A stretch of DNA of 64,000 nucleotides, taken from positions 62,001 through 126,000 of the forward strand of contig NZ_BDBE01000006.1 of the NCBI RefSeq assembly GCF_001612825.1, given 5' to 3'. Source of the DNA: Nocardia caishijiensis NBRC 108228 (GTDB lineage Bacteria; Actinomycetota; Actinomycetes; Mycobacteriales; Mycobacteriaceae). The notes beneath the pieces are model-generated. The model made no database searches and was not told the DNA's origin. It saw only the letters and a program-made list of their open reading frames with translations. Shown piece after piece: positions 8,606 through 17,213 of the stretch; within the stretch, counting starts at the first letter, position 1, and each line of letters starts with the position of its first letter. The translations under genes and the position numbers were made by a program.

Positions 8606-9055
8606 TCAGCGTTGGTTTCGGAAGAAGGTGTCGAGGAGGGCCACGCACTCGGATTCGAGGACTCCGGCGCGGACCTGGGGGCGGTGGTTGAGGCGTCGGT
8701 CGCGGACGACGTCCCACAGGGAGCCGACGGCGCCCGTCTTCGGTTCCCACGCCCCGAAGATCACCTTCTCCACGCGGGCGAGTACCAGGGCCCCGGCGCA
8801 CATCGTGCACGGTTCCAAGGTGACGGCGAGGGTGGCGCCTTCGAGCCGCCAACCGTCGCCGTGCACGGCGGCGGCCGCGCGCAGGGCGAGGACTTCGGCG
8901 TGGGCGGTCGGGTCGCCGAGGGCCTCACGGGCATTGGCCGCGCGGGCCAGTTCCCGGCCTTGCGCGTCGAAGACGGCGGCGCCGACCGGCACATCGCGCG
9001 GGTCGGCGTCGGCGGCGGCCGCGAGGGCGGCGCGCAGCATGTCCTCCTCGGTCAC
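8606..9055 (-). CDS. tadA: tRNA-specific adenosine deaminase TadA
   Basis: 149 residues from GTG at 9055. It carries the zinc cytidine/adenosine deaminase motifs H52-A-E54 (TAHAEVLALRAA) and P82-C83-x-x-C86 (PCTMCAGAL). TadA converts A34 to inosine in tRNA-Arg(ACG) so that it reads CGU, CGC and CGA; that tRNA is encoded at 20.2 kb. The GTG start overlaps the stop of the upstream gene as GTGA, a translational coupling that decides this start against the much longer arginine-rich frame beginning at 9223. Length fits the family (about 150 residues). Confidence 0.94.
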   Translation of the reverse strand: MTEEDMLRAALAAAADADPRDVPVGAAVFDAQGRELARAANAREALGDPTAHAEVLALRAAAAVHGDGWRLEGATLAVTLEPCTMCAGALVLARVEKVIFGAWEPKTGAVGSLWDVVRDRRLNHRPQVRAGVLESECVALLDTFFRNQR

Positions 9056-9591
9056 CGGTGCAGTTTGTCCAGCACCGCGGCGTATTCGTCGGCGAAACCG
9101 AGGCGTTGGGCGATCATGCCGAGCTGTTCGTCCGGGTAGAGGTCGGTTTCGGCGAGGATCACGCTGAGTACCGGTTCGGGGAGGCCGAGGTCGGCGAGGA
9201 CGCCGAGGTCGCCTTCCTCCCACGGTTCGATGTCGTCGAGCTCGTCGGGGTCGATGTCGGGGATCTCGACATTGAGCGCGTCGAGCACGTCGGCGGCGAT
9301 GTCGTAGTCGATCGCGGCGGTCGCGTCGGAGACGAGCAGCCGGGTGCCGCTCGGCGCGGGCCGCACGATGATGAAGAACTCGTCATCGACGTCGAGCAGC
9401 CCGAACACCGCACCGGAGCTGCGCAATGCCTTCAATTCGGTCTCGGCGGTGGCGAGGTCGACGAGGGCGTCGTGGCTGAGGGGACTGCATCGCCACGTAC
9501 CTTCTTCGCGGACCACCGCCACGGCGAACCCTTCGACGTCGTAGTCGTCCTCCGACGTCGCCCTGTTCGTGCCCGAGCGCTGTGCTGCCAT
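9052..9591 (-). CDS. tRNA adenosine deaminase-associated protein
   Basis: 179 residues from ATG at 9591 (MAAQRSGTNRATSEDDYDVEGF). The protein is acidic, with a central stretch rich in Asp/Glu (IPDIDPDELDDIEPWEEGDLG). This family is known only as the conserved partner of actinobacterial tadA genes (Rv3753c type); its biochemical role is unknown. It overlaps tadA by four bases. TACCGT (9604-9599) lies 7 bases before the ATG, pointing to a leaderless mRNA, and the gene is divergent from tyrA. The in-frame start at 9756 would run into tyrA and is rejected. Confidence 0.85.
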   Translation of the reverse strand: MAAQRSGTNRATSEDDYDVEGFAVAVVREEGTWRCSPLSHDALVDLATAETELKALRSSGAVFGLLDVDDEFFIIVRPAPSGTRLLVSDATAAIDYDIAADVLDALNVEIPDIDPDELDDIEPWEEGDLGVLADLGLPEPVLSVILAETDLYPDEQLGMIAQRLGFADEYAAVLDKLHR

Positions 9592-9649
9592 GGACCAAAC
9601 GGTAGTCTGTCCCGCCCGCAATGATGAACTCGTGTGCCAATCTGTTCCG

Positions 9650-10597
9650 ATGAGTATCGACGAGCGTGGTGCTGTCTGCGTCCTCGGGACGGGTCTGATC
9701 GGCGGCTCCGTGCTGCGCGCGGCCGTGGGCGCCGGGTACGTGGCGTTCGGGTACAACCGATCGGCCGAGGGTGTGCGGGCCGCCCGGCTCGACGGTTTCG
9801 ACGTGTCGGGTGACCTGCCTGAGGTGCTGAGTCGGGCCGCCGCCTGCGACGCGCTCGTGGTGCTCGCGGTGCCGATGCCCGCCGTCGCATCCGTACTGGC
9901 CGACGTCGGCGCTCATGCGTCGGGGTGTGCGCTGACCGATGTGGTGAGCGTGAAGGGGCCGGTGGCCGACGCGGTGCGCAAGCAGGGGCTCGAGGCTCGG
10001 TATGTGGGCGGTCACCCGATGGCCGGTACTGCTGAATCCGGTTGGGCGGCAACCGATCCCGAGCTTTTCCGCGGCGCGGTGTGGGCTGTGGGCGTGGATG
10101 AGGGCACCCGGGTTGAGCCGTGGTCGCGGGTGGTTCGGCTGGCTTTGGACTGCGGTTCCGTCGTGGTTCCGGTCGTTGCCGAGGAACACGACCAGGCCGT
10201 CGCGCGGATCTCGCATCTGCCGCATGTGCTGGCCGAGGCGTTGGCCGCGGCCGGGGCGGGCGGGGGTGAGCTGGCGCTCGGGTTGGCGGCCGGTTCGTTC
10301 CGCGACGGGACCCGGGTGGCGGGCACCGCGCCCGACCTGGTTCGCGCGATCTGTGAACCGAACGCGGGAGCGTTGGAATCGGTGCTGGACGAGACCATCG
10401 ACGCGCTGATCGCCGCTCGTGAGGCATTGCGCACCGACGGGACGCTCGGCGAGGTTGTCGAGACGGGTTACCGGGGGCGGTCGGCGTACGACAATCGCAC
10501 GCGATGGGAGATCACCGGGGTGACTCCTGGCTCGGACGGCTGGCTCGACGAGCTGCGGCGCGCTGGTCAGCGCGGTGGGGTGCTGCGGGAGCTCTAG
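9650..10597 (+). CDS. tyrA: Prephenate dehydrogenase
   Basis: 315 residues from ATG at 9650. The N-terminus has the dinucleotide-binding motif (VCVLGTGLIGGSVLRA), followed by the TyrA active-site signatures GGHPMAGT (residues about 121-128, with the catalytic His) and the helical dimerisation domain that includes ISHLPHVLAEAL. It oxidatively decarboxylates prephenate to 4-hydroxyphenylpyruvate for tyrosine synthesis. No ACT domain follows, so feedback control, if any, acts elsewhere. The divergent tadA-associated gene shares the promoter gap. A transaminase for the next step (hisC/pat type) is at 21.2 kb. Confidence 0.93.
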   Translation: MSIDERGAVCVLGTGLIGGSVLRAAVGAGYVAFGYNRSAEGVRAARLDGFDVSGDLPEVLSRAAACDALVVLAVPMPAVASVLADVGAHASGCALTDVVSVKGPVADAVRKQGLEARYVGGHPMAGTAESGWAATDPELFRGAVWAVGVDEGTRVEPWSRVVRLALDCGSVVVPVVAEEHDQAVARISHLPHVLAEALAAAGAGGGELALGLAAGSFRDGTRVAGTAPDLVRAICEPNAGALESVLDETIDALIAAREALRTDGTLGEVVETGYRGRSAYDNRTRWEITGVTPGSDGWLDELRRAGQRGGVLREL

Positions 10598-10763
10598 CGG
10601 TGGCGAGCTCGATTCCCCCGCGAGGCGGGGTCGAGGATCGAGCAGTCTTGGCCGCACCGAGGGCGTCCGAGCTACGTTCCCGGTTCGACCGGCGTAGCCC
10701 TGCCAGGCAGTCAGCCCCATCCAGTGGGCCCACGGGGCGCGCGGGCAGTCCTCAGGCCAGCGT

Positions 10764-11423
10764 TCAGACTCGCTCGGCCAGCCCTGGATAGTCGAGGACG
10801 AATCCCTCCGGGTCCACGGTCAATGTGGCACTCGAGACCGGGGAGAGCACGTTGATGCCGTCGGCGGCGCTCGAGTAGGTGAGCTCGGCCTCCTGCACCA
10901 GCAGGTCGGGCAGCCGCACATAGACGACCGGGACCTGCACGTCGCCGACCGCGTTCTGCAGGCAGAAGCGGCGGATCGGCAGGGTGTTGAAGAACGGGCT
11001 GAGCACCACGTCCACATCGAGGGCACCGGCGAAGGTGGAACGCACGTGCGTACCGCCCGCGTCGACGAGCCAGTAGTTCTCCTCGTCGCGCGACACCGAG
11101 GCGTGACGTTCACCGGCAGCGGTCGTGGTGCGCAGCGACAACCGCCTGGTGGCACCCGCTTCGTCGGTGACCAGATCGTAGGAGGCGCTGAACGCCGGGT
11201 GTTCGTGGTTGGCGCTGCCGATCATGCGGCCCGCGGCTCTGATCCGATTGCCGTTCACCGTCACCCGGACCGATTCCATCCGGGAGTTGTCGTGGGCTCG
11301 CCAGGTGAGCACCGCCGGCCACCGAGAGGCCGGTCTGTTCTCGGTGGGGCCTGCGGCCGGGCCCGGGGCTGGGGTCGTCACCTCTCTACGGTAAGCGACA
11401 CCGGCCCCGGCGCTGTACAACAC
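10764..11423 (-). CDS. Putative glycolipid-binding-domain protein (PF06475 type)
   Basis: 219 residues. The C-terminal 180 residues match the putative glycolipid-binding fold: beta-rich, with WLVDAGGTHVRSTFAGALDVDVVLSPFFNTLPIRR and the ending YSSAADGINVLSPVSSATLTVDPEGFVLDYPGL. The family is cytoplasmic and its ligand is unproven. It follows the ABC exporter operon with 7 bases between stop and start, so it may be cotranscribed. The start is uncertain: GTG at 11423 is used here; GTG at 11381 would give 205 residues. Confidence 0.8.
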   Translation of the reverse strand: MLYSAGAGVAYRREVTTPAPGPAAGPTENRPASRWPAVLTWRAHDNSRMESVRVTVNGNRIRAAGRMIGSANHEHPAFSASYDLVTDEAGATRRLSLRTTTAAGERHASVSRDEENYWLVDAGGTHVRSTFAGALDVDVVLSPFFNTLPIRRFCLQNAVGDVQVPVVYVRLPDLLVQEAELTYSSAADGINVLSPVSSATLTVDPEGFVLDYPGLAERV

Positions 11424-11430
11424 GAGCGCA

Positions 11431-13272
11431 TCACACCAGCGAATCCCGCCACGCGGCGTGCAGTCCGGCGAAGCGGCCCTGGCCCGCGATCAGCTCGGCC
11501 GGAGCGCCGTCCTCCACCACCCGCCCGCCGTCGAGCACCAGCACCCGGTCGGCAATGGCGACCGTGGACAGGCGGTGGGCGATGATGACCGCCGTCCGGT
11601 CACGCAGCAGCGTCTCGAGCGCACGCTGCACCAGCCGCTCGCCGGGGATGTCGAGACTCGACGTCGCCTCGTCGAGCACGATCACCACCGGGTCGGCGAG
11701 GAACACCCGGGCGAAGGCGACCAGCTGACGCTGACCGGCCGACAATCGACCACCTCTGGTTCGCACGTCGGTCTCGTACCCTTCGGGCAGCGACTCGACG
11801 AACTGGTCGAGCCCCACCGCGCGGGCGGCCGCGATCACCTCGGCATCGGTGGCCGACGGCCTGCCGAGCCGGATGTTGTCGGCGATCGTGCCGGAGAACA
11901 GGTACGCCTCCTGCGTGATCATCACGATGTGCCTGCGCAGTTCGGTGTCGGCGAGTTCGCGTAGGTCGGCACCGTCGAGGGAGATGGTGCCGCCGGACGG
12001 GTCGTAGAACCGGGTGAGCAGCTTGGCCAGCGTCGACTTGCCCGCCCCGGTGGCACCGACCAGCGCGACGATCTGTCCGGCCGGGATGTCGAGGTCGAAT
12101 TCCGGCAGCACCGGCGCGGCGTCGTCGTAGCCGAACCACACCTTGTCCATCCGCACCGCACCGGTGGGATGTTCGACGGTGACCGGCGCGACCGGTTCCG
12201 CAACCGCCGGTTCCTCCTCGAGCACGCCGGAGATCTTCTCCAGCGCGGCCGCGGCCGACTGGTAGGAGTTGAACACCTGCGCCAGCTCGTCGAGCGGGCC
12301 GAAGAACTGGTCGAGGTAGAGCAGGTAGGCCGCCAGCACGCCGATGGCCAGATTGCCCTCCATCACCTGCCAGGACCCGATGAGCAGCACGACCACGGTT
12401 GTCACCTTGCCGATGAAGTTCGACAGGCCGACGTAGTCGCCGACACCACGCATCGCGGTGGTCGTCGCCTTCTGGTACGCGGCGTCCACGATGCCGAGCA
12501 CTTCCTGGTTGCGGTGTTCGCGCCGGAACGCCTGCACTGCCCGCATGCCGCTCATCGATTCGACGAACTGCACGACCACCCGGGCGATCGCGCCACGGGT
12601 CCGCCGGTACCCCGCCCGTTGACGCCGCTGCGCCCACCGGGTGACGAACACCAGCGGCACGAACCCGAGCAGCACGATGGCCGCGAGCCCGGGGTCGAGC
12701 CAGACGAGCAGCACGGCGATGGTGACCACCGACAGCAGCGCGCTCGCCGCCTGGTTCAGCGCGCCTTCCAGCAGATCCTGCAAGGCCTCGATATCACTGG
12801 TGAGCCGGGTGACCACCTTGCCCGAGGTGTACTTCTCGTGGAACGACACGCTCAACCGTTGGGTGTGGGCGAAGGTGCGTACCCGCAGGTCGAACAGCAC
12901 CCGCTGGCTCAGCGTTCCGGCCGCGCGCAGGAAGGCGAAGGTGGTGAGGCCCGACAGCACCGTCACCGCGACGAACCCGGCGACGGTCGCGATCAGCGGC
13001 GTCCAATTGCCCTGGCGCCCCTGTGCGATCCCGTGGTCGAGCCCGTAGGCGATGAACAGCGGCACCGACACCTTGGCCGCGTTGTCCAGCACGATCAGGA
13101 CGAAGGTGAGGACGGCCAGCTTGCGGTAGGGCCGCACCAGATCGAGCAGCAGCCGACGGGAACGTCCGGCGAGCACCGCGTTCCCGGTGCCCGTGACGGC
13201 GTCGTCCTCCTTGGCGATGCCGCGCCAGTCGGCTGCCTGATCCTGTTGCGGTTCAACCGTTTCCGTGGTCAT
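11431..13272 (-). CDS. ABC exporter half-transporter, canonical ATPase subunit
   Basis: 613 residues from ATG at 13272, which overlaps the previous stop as TGATG. Six-helix exporter domain first, then an ATPase domain with Walker A VGATGAGKST, signature RLSAGQRQL (the usual second G of LSGGQ is A) and Walker B VIVLDEATSSLD with the catalytic glutamate. The partner gene upstream has the mirror-image defects, so the two form a heterodimeric exporter with one full and one degenerate ATP site, as in TM287/288- or BmrCD-like pairs. Substrate is unknown. The much longer frame extending to 14295 is a shadow of the partner gene. Confidence 0.93.
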   Translation of the reverse strand: MTTETVEPQQDQAADWRGIAKEDDAVTGTGNAVLAGRSRRLLLDLVRPYRKLAVLTFVLIVLDNAAKVSVPLFIAYGLDHGIAQGRQGNWTPLIATVAGFVAVTVLSGLTTFAFLRAAGTLSQRVLFDLRVRTFAHTQRLSVSFHEKYTSGKVVTRLTSDIEALQDLLEGALNQAASALLSVVTIAVLLVWLDPGLAAIVLLGFVPLVFVTRWAQRRQRAGYRRTRGAIARVVVQFVESMSGMRAVQAFRREHRNQEVLGIVDAAYQKATTTAMRGVGDYVGLSNFIGKVTTVVVLLIGSWQVMEGNLAIGVLAAYLLYLDQFFGPLDELAQVFNSYQSAAAALEKISGVLEEEPAVAEPVAPVTVEHPTGAVRMDKVWFGYDDAAPVLPEFDLDIPAGQIVALVGATGAGKSTLAKLLTRFYDPSGGTISLDGADLRELADTELRRHIVMITQEAYLFSGTIADNIRLGRPSATDAEVIAAARAVGLDQFVESLPEGYETDVRTRGGRLSAGQRQLVAFARVFLADPVVIVLDEATSSLDIPGERLVQRALETLLRDRTAVIIAHRLSTVAIADRVLVLDGGRVVEDGAPAELIAGQGRFAGLHAAWRDSLV

Positions 13273-15101
13273 CAGGCACCTCCCATCAGTTCGCGGTAGT
13301 GGCGGCTCGTGCGCAGCAGTTTGTCGTGGGTGCCCTCGGCGACGATGCGTCCGTCGGCGAGCAGCGCCACGCGGTCGGCGAGCGCCGCGGTGGACGGGCG
13401 GTGCGCGACCAGCAGGGTCGTCGCCCCGGAGAGCACCGCGCGAAGCCGACCCTGCACGCGCTCTTCGGTTTCCACGTCCAGTGCGGAGAGCGGGTCGTCG
13501 AGCACCATGATCCGACCCGCGTCGGCATCGGCCGCACCGGTGAGCACCGCTCGGGCCAGCGCGAGCCGTTGCCGCTGCCCGCCGGACAGACTCATGCCCT
13601 GCTCGCCGATCCTGGTATCGAGGCCCCACGGCAGGGCGTCGACGAAGTCGGTGGCCTGGGCGATGTCGAGCGCGCGGCGCACGTCGTCGTCGGTGGCGCT
13701 CGGGTCGCCGAGCGCCACGTTCTCGCGCACGCTCGCCGAGAACAGCACCGGCTCCTCGAACGCCACCGTCACCACCCGGCGCAGCTCGGCGAGCCGCAGC
13801 GTTGAGATGTCGACGCCGTCGATGGTGATGCGTCCGGCGTTCACGTCGTAGAGGCGCGGAATCAGCTCGAGCAGCGCGGTTTTGCCGCTGCCGGTCGCGC
13901 CGACGAGCGCCACCGTCTCGCCCGGGCGCACCCGCAGCGAGACATCCTCCAGCACAGCGTTCTCGGGGCCGCCCTCGGCCAGCGGATAGGCGAACCGGAC
14001 ACCCTCGATCACCAGCTCCCCACGTACCGGGGCGGGCAGGTCGACCGGGTGCGGCGGGTCGGCGATGTCGAGCGGGGTGTCGATGATCTCCCAGTACCGG
14101 TCGGCGGCGGTACGCGCCTCGAACAGCTCCGAGAGCAGGAAACCGAGCCAGATCACCGGCCACTGGAGGAATGTCTCCAGCGTGATGGCGGCGACCAGGG
14201 TGCCGATGGTCATCGAGCCCTGCGCGACCCAGTAGCCGCCGACGCCGAGCGACAGGGCGATCGCGATGGTCGGCAAGGCGACCAGCGCCGACCACAGCGT
14301 GGCGTCCAGATGCACCTTCGTCAGTTCGGTGCGTTGCAGTTCACGCGACAGCGCGGTGAAGCGGGCGCCGAAGAACCGGCCGCGCCCGAGTGCTTTGAGC
14401 ACCCGCACGCCCTGCGCGGATTCCTGGGCGACGGTCGCCAGGTCGCCGGACTGGTCCTGGGACCGGCGCGAGGCCACTTCGAACCGGCGAACGAAACGCG
14501 CGCAGTACACGGTGAGCGGCAGGCAGGTCACCATGAAGATCAGTCCCACTTGCCAATTCAGCACGAACAGAGCGACGAAGCCGATGGGTGTGACCACGGC
14601 GTTCACCACGAGGAACGGCCCGGCGAAGGCCACGAACCGGCGCAGTGCCGACATGTCGTCGATCGCGCGCGAGAGCAGCTGACCGGACTGCCAGCCGTCG
14701 TGGCGGCCGATCGAGAGGGCCTGCAACTTCGCGAAAAGCTTTGCGCGCATGGTCACTTCGAAGGTCGTCGCGGGTTTCGAGACCAGCCAGCGCCGACCCC
14801 ACATCCCGAACGATTCGAGCGCGCCGAGCAGGAACACGAACCCGACCGGAAGCAACAGGCCAGCGAAATCGCCCCGCGCGATGGGTCCGTCGATGATGCG
14901 GGCGACGACCAGCGGCGTCGCGACCGCGGTGCTCGACATCATGATGGCGAGCAGATTCGCCACGATCAGCGGCACGCGGTACGGCTTCAGGTACGGCAGG
15001 AACCGCCCCAGCGAGCGCATGCCCCCGCGCGCTCGCTGTGTCGATTGCCCGGAACTGTCGGCCTCCGATTCGGCGACCGCCAGCTCTGATGTGACAGACA
15101 A
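13272..15101 (-). CDS. ABC exporter half-transporter, degenerate ATPase subunit
   Basis: 609 residues from TTG at 15101, chosen because GGGGGAG lies about 4 bases upstream; ATG 15260 is possible but reads arginine-rich sequence. It has a six-helix exporter domain and an ATPase domain with Walker A VGATGSGKT, an intact signature SLSGGQRQR, and Walker B RIMVLDDPLSALD, in which the catalytic Glu is Asp. Aspartate at this position together with the altered signature in the partner is the usual asymmetry of heterodimeric exporters. The two genes are translationally coupled. The gene is divergent from the DNA methyltransferase gene. Confidence 0.9.
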   Translation of the reverse strand: MSVTSELAVAESEADSSGQSTQRARGGMRSLGRFLPYLKPYRVPLIVANLLAIMMSSTAVATPLVVARIIDGPIARGDFAGLLLPVGFVFLLGALESFGMWGRRWLVSKPATTFEVTMRAKLFAKLQALSIGRHDGWQSGQLLSRAIDDMSALRRFVAFAGPFLVVNAVVTPIGFVALFVLNWQVGLIFMVTCLPLTVYCARFVRRFEVASRRSQDQSGDLATVAQESAQGVRVLKALGRGRFFGARFTALSRELQRTELTKVHLDATLWSALVALPTIAIALSLGVGGYWVAQGSMTIGTLVAAITLETFLQWPVIWLGFLLSELFEARTAADRYWEIIDTPLDIADPPHPVDLPAPVRGELVIEGVRFAYPLAEGGPENAVLEDVSLRVRPGETVALVGATGSGKTALLELIPRLYDVNAGRITIDGVDISTLRLAELRRVVTVAFEEPVLFSASVRENVALGDPSATDDDVRRALDIAQATDFVDALPWGLDTRIGEQGMSLSGGQRQRLALARAVLTGAADADAGRIMVLDDPLSALDVETEERVQGRLRAVLSGATTLLVAHRPSTAALADRVALLADGRIVAEGTHDKLLRTSRHYRELMGGA

Positions 15102-15363
15102 AGACTCCCCCTCGGGTCCGGTTGGATGGTTGGTTCCCGGAACGGCCCCCTGACGATGTTCGCATCGGGGTCCGACAAGTAGGTCCTTCAAGAGTCGCAC
15201 CGGCCCCCCGTCCGCGGCCACCGAATTTTCCGTCTGTCGACGCCGTCCACAGCCGTGCACAGCCCGCGCTCGTACGCCACTCGCCGCTGTTCAGCGGCCC
15301 GATACAATGCCGCAGGCGCGGCAATCGGGGTCGTTGCGCGTTCCAACCAGCACAGGAGGACTG

Positions 15364-16506
15364 TTGACGCGGATGGTCGGGTTGTTCGCCGGGATCGGCG
15401 GGCTCGAACTCGGCCTCGGCAGGCACGGATGGTCGACGGAACTGCTGTGTGAGATCGATCCCGGCGCCCAGGGCGTACTGGCCGCCCGCTTCCCCGAGAT
15501 CCCGCTGCACGCCGACATCACCCGCCTGCGTGCCCTGCCCGCGCGTACCGAGCTGGTGGCGGCCGGGTTTCCGTGCCAGGACCTCTCGCAGGCCGGACGC
15601 ACCGCCGGGATCACCGGGCGCCGGTCCGGGCTGGTCGACGAGGTGTTCCGCCTGGTCCGCCGTCAGCGTGGACCGCGCTGGCTGCTGATCGAGAACGTGC
15701 CCTTCATGCTGCAACTGGGTCGCGGTGCGGCGATGCGCCACATCACCGGCGCACTGGAGGAGCTCGGCTACACCTGGGCCTACCGGGTTGTCGACGGTCG
15801 CGCGTTCGGCCTGCCGCAGCGCCGCCAGCGCGTGCTGATGCTCGCCTCCCGCACCGAGGATCCACGCCAGGTGCTCTTCGGCGACGACGCGGGCCCACGC
15901 GACTACGGCGATCCCGACCGCGACCCGTGCGGGTTCTACTGGACCGAGGGCGTGCGCGGCCTGGGTTGGGCGGTGAACGCGGTGCCGACCTTGAAGGGCG
16001 GTTCCGGCCTCGGCATCGCCAGCCCGCCCGCCGTGCGCCTCCCGGCGGGCGAGATCGTCACCCCCGGCATCGTCGACGGAGAACGATTACAGGGGTTCGA
16101 CGCCGAGTGGACCGCCCCCGCGCTCGATGTGCCCGGTGTGCGGCAGGGGCACCGGTGGAAGCTGGTCGGCAACGCGGTGAGTGTGCGCATGGCCAACTGG
16201 GTGGGTGAGCGGCTGGCCGCGCCGCTCGAGCCGCTCACCGTCGGCGCGCCGTTGCGGCCCGGCGCACCGTGGCCGAGCGCGGCGTGGGGACACGCGGGTG
16301 TGGTGCATCAGGTGCCGCTGTCGACGTGGCCGGTCCACGTGCCCTACGAGGACCTGAAGAACTTCCTCACCGAACCGAGACTGCTCTCCCCCCGTGCCAC
16401 AGCCGGGTTCCTCCGGCGAACGTCCATGGGCAACTTGCGTTTTCCGCCGGGCTTCCTCGACGACGTACGCGACCACCTCGACCGGATGGGTGGCTGGGCG
16501 GCATGA
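15364..16506 (+). CDS. DNA cytosine-5 methyltransferase (Dcm type)
   Basis: 380 residues from TTG at 15364, close behind AGGAGGA at 15354-15360; ATG 15373 is the alternative. All main C5-methyltransferase motifs are visible: I (VGLFAGIGGLELGLG), IV with the nucleophile C71 (AGFPCQDLSQAG), VI (LLIENVPFML), VIII (LPQRRQRVLML) and X (KLVGNAVSVRMANW). It adds a methyl group to C5 of cytosine at a specific site; the target recognition region lies roughly between residues 190 and 270 and its specificity cannot be read. The last about 85 residues after motif X (LTEPRLLSPRATAGFLRR) recur in actinobacterial members. The stop overlaps the start of the vsr gene, and no cognate restriction endonuclease is adjacent. 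Confidence 0.92.
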   Translation: MTRMVGLFAGIGGLELGLGRHGWSTELLCEIDPGAQGVLAARFPEIPLHADITRLRALPARTELVAAGFPCQDLSQAGRTAGITGRRSGLVDEVFRLVRRQRGPRWLLIENVPFMLQLGRGAAMRHITGALEELGYTWAYRVVDGRAFGLPQRRQRVLMLASRTEDPRQVLFGDDAGPRDYGDPDRDPCGFYWTEGVRGLGWAVNAVPTLKGGSGLGIASPPAVRLPAGEIVTPGIVDGERLQGFDAEWTAPALDVPGVRQGHRWKLVGNAVSVRMANWVGERLAAPLEPLTVGAPLRPGAPWPSAAWGHAGVVHQVPLSTWPVHVPYEDLKNFLTEPRLLSPRATAGFLRRTSMGNLRFPPGFLDDVRDHLDRMGGWAA

Positions 16507-16940
16507 ACAGGCGACGGGACCACGCGGACAAGGCGCCCGTCACCGATGCGGCGACCAGCGCGCGGATGGCGCGTCAGCGTCGCGCCCACACCGCTCCCGA
16601 GCTCGCCTTACGGCGCGAACTGCACCGCGCGGGCCTGCGCTACTTCGTCGACCGTGCACCGATCAAGGGTCAACGCCGACGCGCCGACGTGGTCTTTCCC
16701 CGCCACCGGCTCGCCGTCTATGTCGACGGCTGCTTCTGGCATCAATGTCCCGAACATGCCACCGCTCCGAAGAACAACGCGCAGTGGTGGGCGGAGAAGC
16801 TGGCGGGCAATGTGGCCCGGGATCGCGCCACCGACGCCGCGTTGCTCGAGGCGGGGTGGCGGGTGGTGCGGGTGTGGGAGCACGAGGACCCGGGCGTCGT
16901 CGCCCAGCAGATCGTCGCGCTGGTTCGCGGCGCCGACTGA
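16503..16940 (+). CDS. Very short patch repair endonuclease (Vsr family)
   Basis: 145 residues from ATG at 16503, overlapping the methyltransferase stop as ATGA. Vsr features in order: RMARQRRAHTAPELALRREL, then RRADVVFPRHRLAVYVDGCFWH (metal-binding Asp and the FWH motif), QCPEHATAPKNNAQWWAEKL, and ending AGWRVVRVWEHED. Vsr nicks 5' of the T in T:G mismatches made when 5-methylcytosine deaminates, so this enzyme should protect sites methylated by the neighbouring Dcm. Some Vsr-like proteins act as restriction nucleases, which cannot be excluded here. Confidence 0.92.
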   Translation: MNRRRDHADKAPVTDAATSARMARQRRAHTAPELALRRELHRAGLRYFVDRAPIKGQRRRADVVFPRHRLAVYVDGCFWHQCPEHATAPKNNAQWWAEKLAGNVARDRATDAALLEAGWRVVRVWEHEDPGVVAQQIVALVRGAD

Positions 16941-16971
16941 TCCTTGCCAGGTCGAGACGGCTGGGAAAGGG

Positions 16972-17100
16972 TCAGCGGCGGTACGGCGAGCGGTCGGCGC
17001 GGACGCGTACCAGGGAACGGGGTGCGTGGGCGGCGGCGTAGCCGGAGACCACCATCGCCAGAATCGTGGCGAAGCCGCCCAGCGCGATCACGTAGCTCAT
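16972..17100 (-). CDS. Small membrane protein, 42 residues, unknown
   Basis: From ATG at 17100, preceded by GGAAAGG with good spacing. One transmembrane segment (MSYVIALGGFATILAMVVSG) followed by a basic tail (SLVRVRADRSPYRR). A strong ribosome site and a clean hydrophobic segment support a real gene, but I recognise no family. Longer in-frame starts up to 17181 lack ribosome sites. Confidence 0.5.
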   Translation of the reverse strand: MSYVIALGGFATILAMVVSGYAAAHAPRSLVRVRADRSPYRR

Positions 17101-17213
17101 CTGAAACCTTTCCGGTCGGTGACACTGGCAAGCTTGCCCGCTCAACCTGACAACAACCTGTGCGCCTGGTGACGAAACCACCGGTGACCCGGCGACGCAC
17201 CCCGTCGGAGCGC

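Noticed and set aside
11431-14295. Single 954-residue ABC protein on the minus strand
   Set aside because: The first about 340 residues are a shadow of the partner gene; the real start is ATG 13272, coupled as TGATG.
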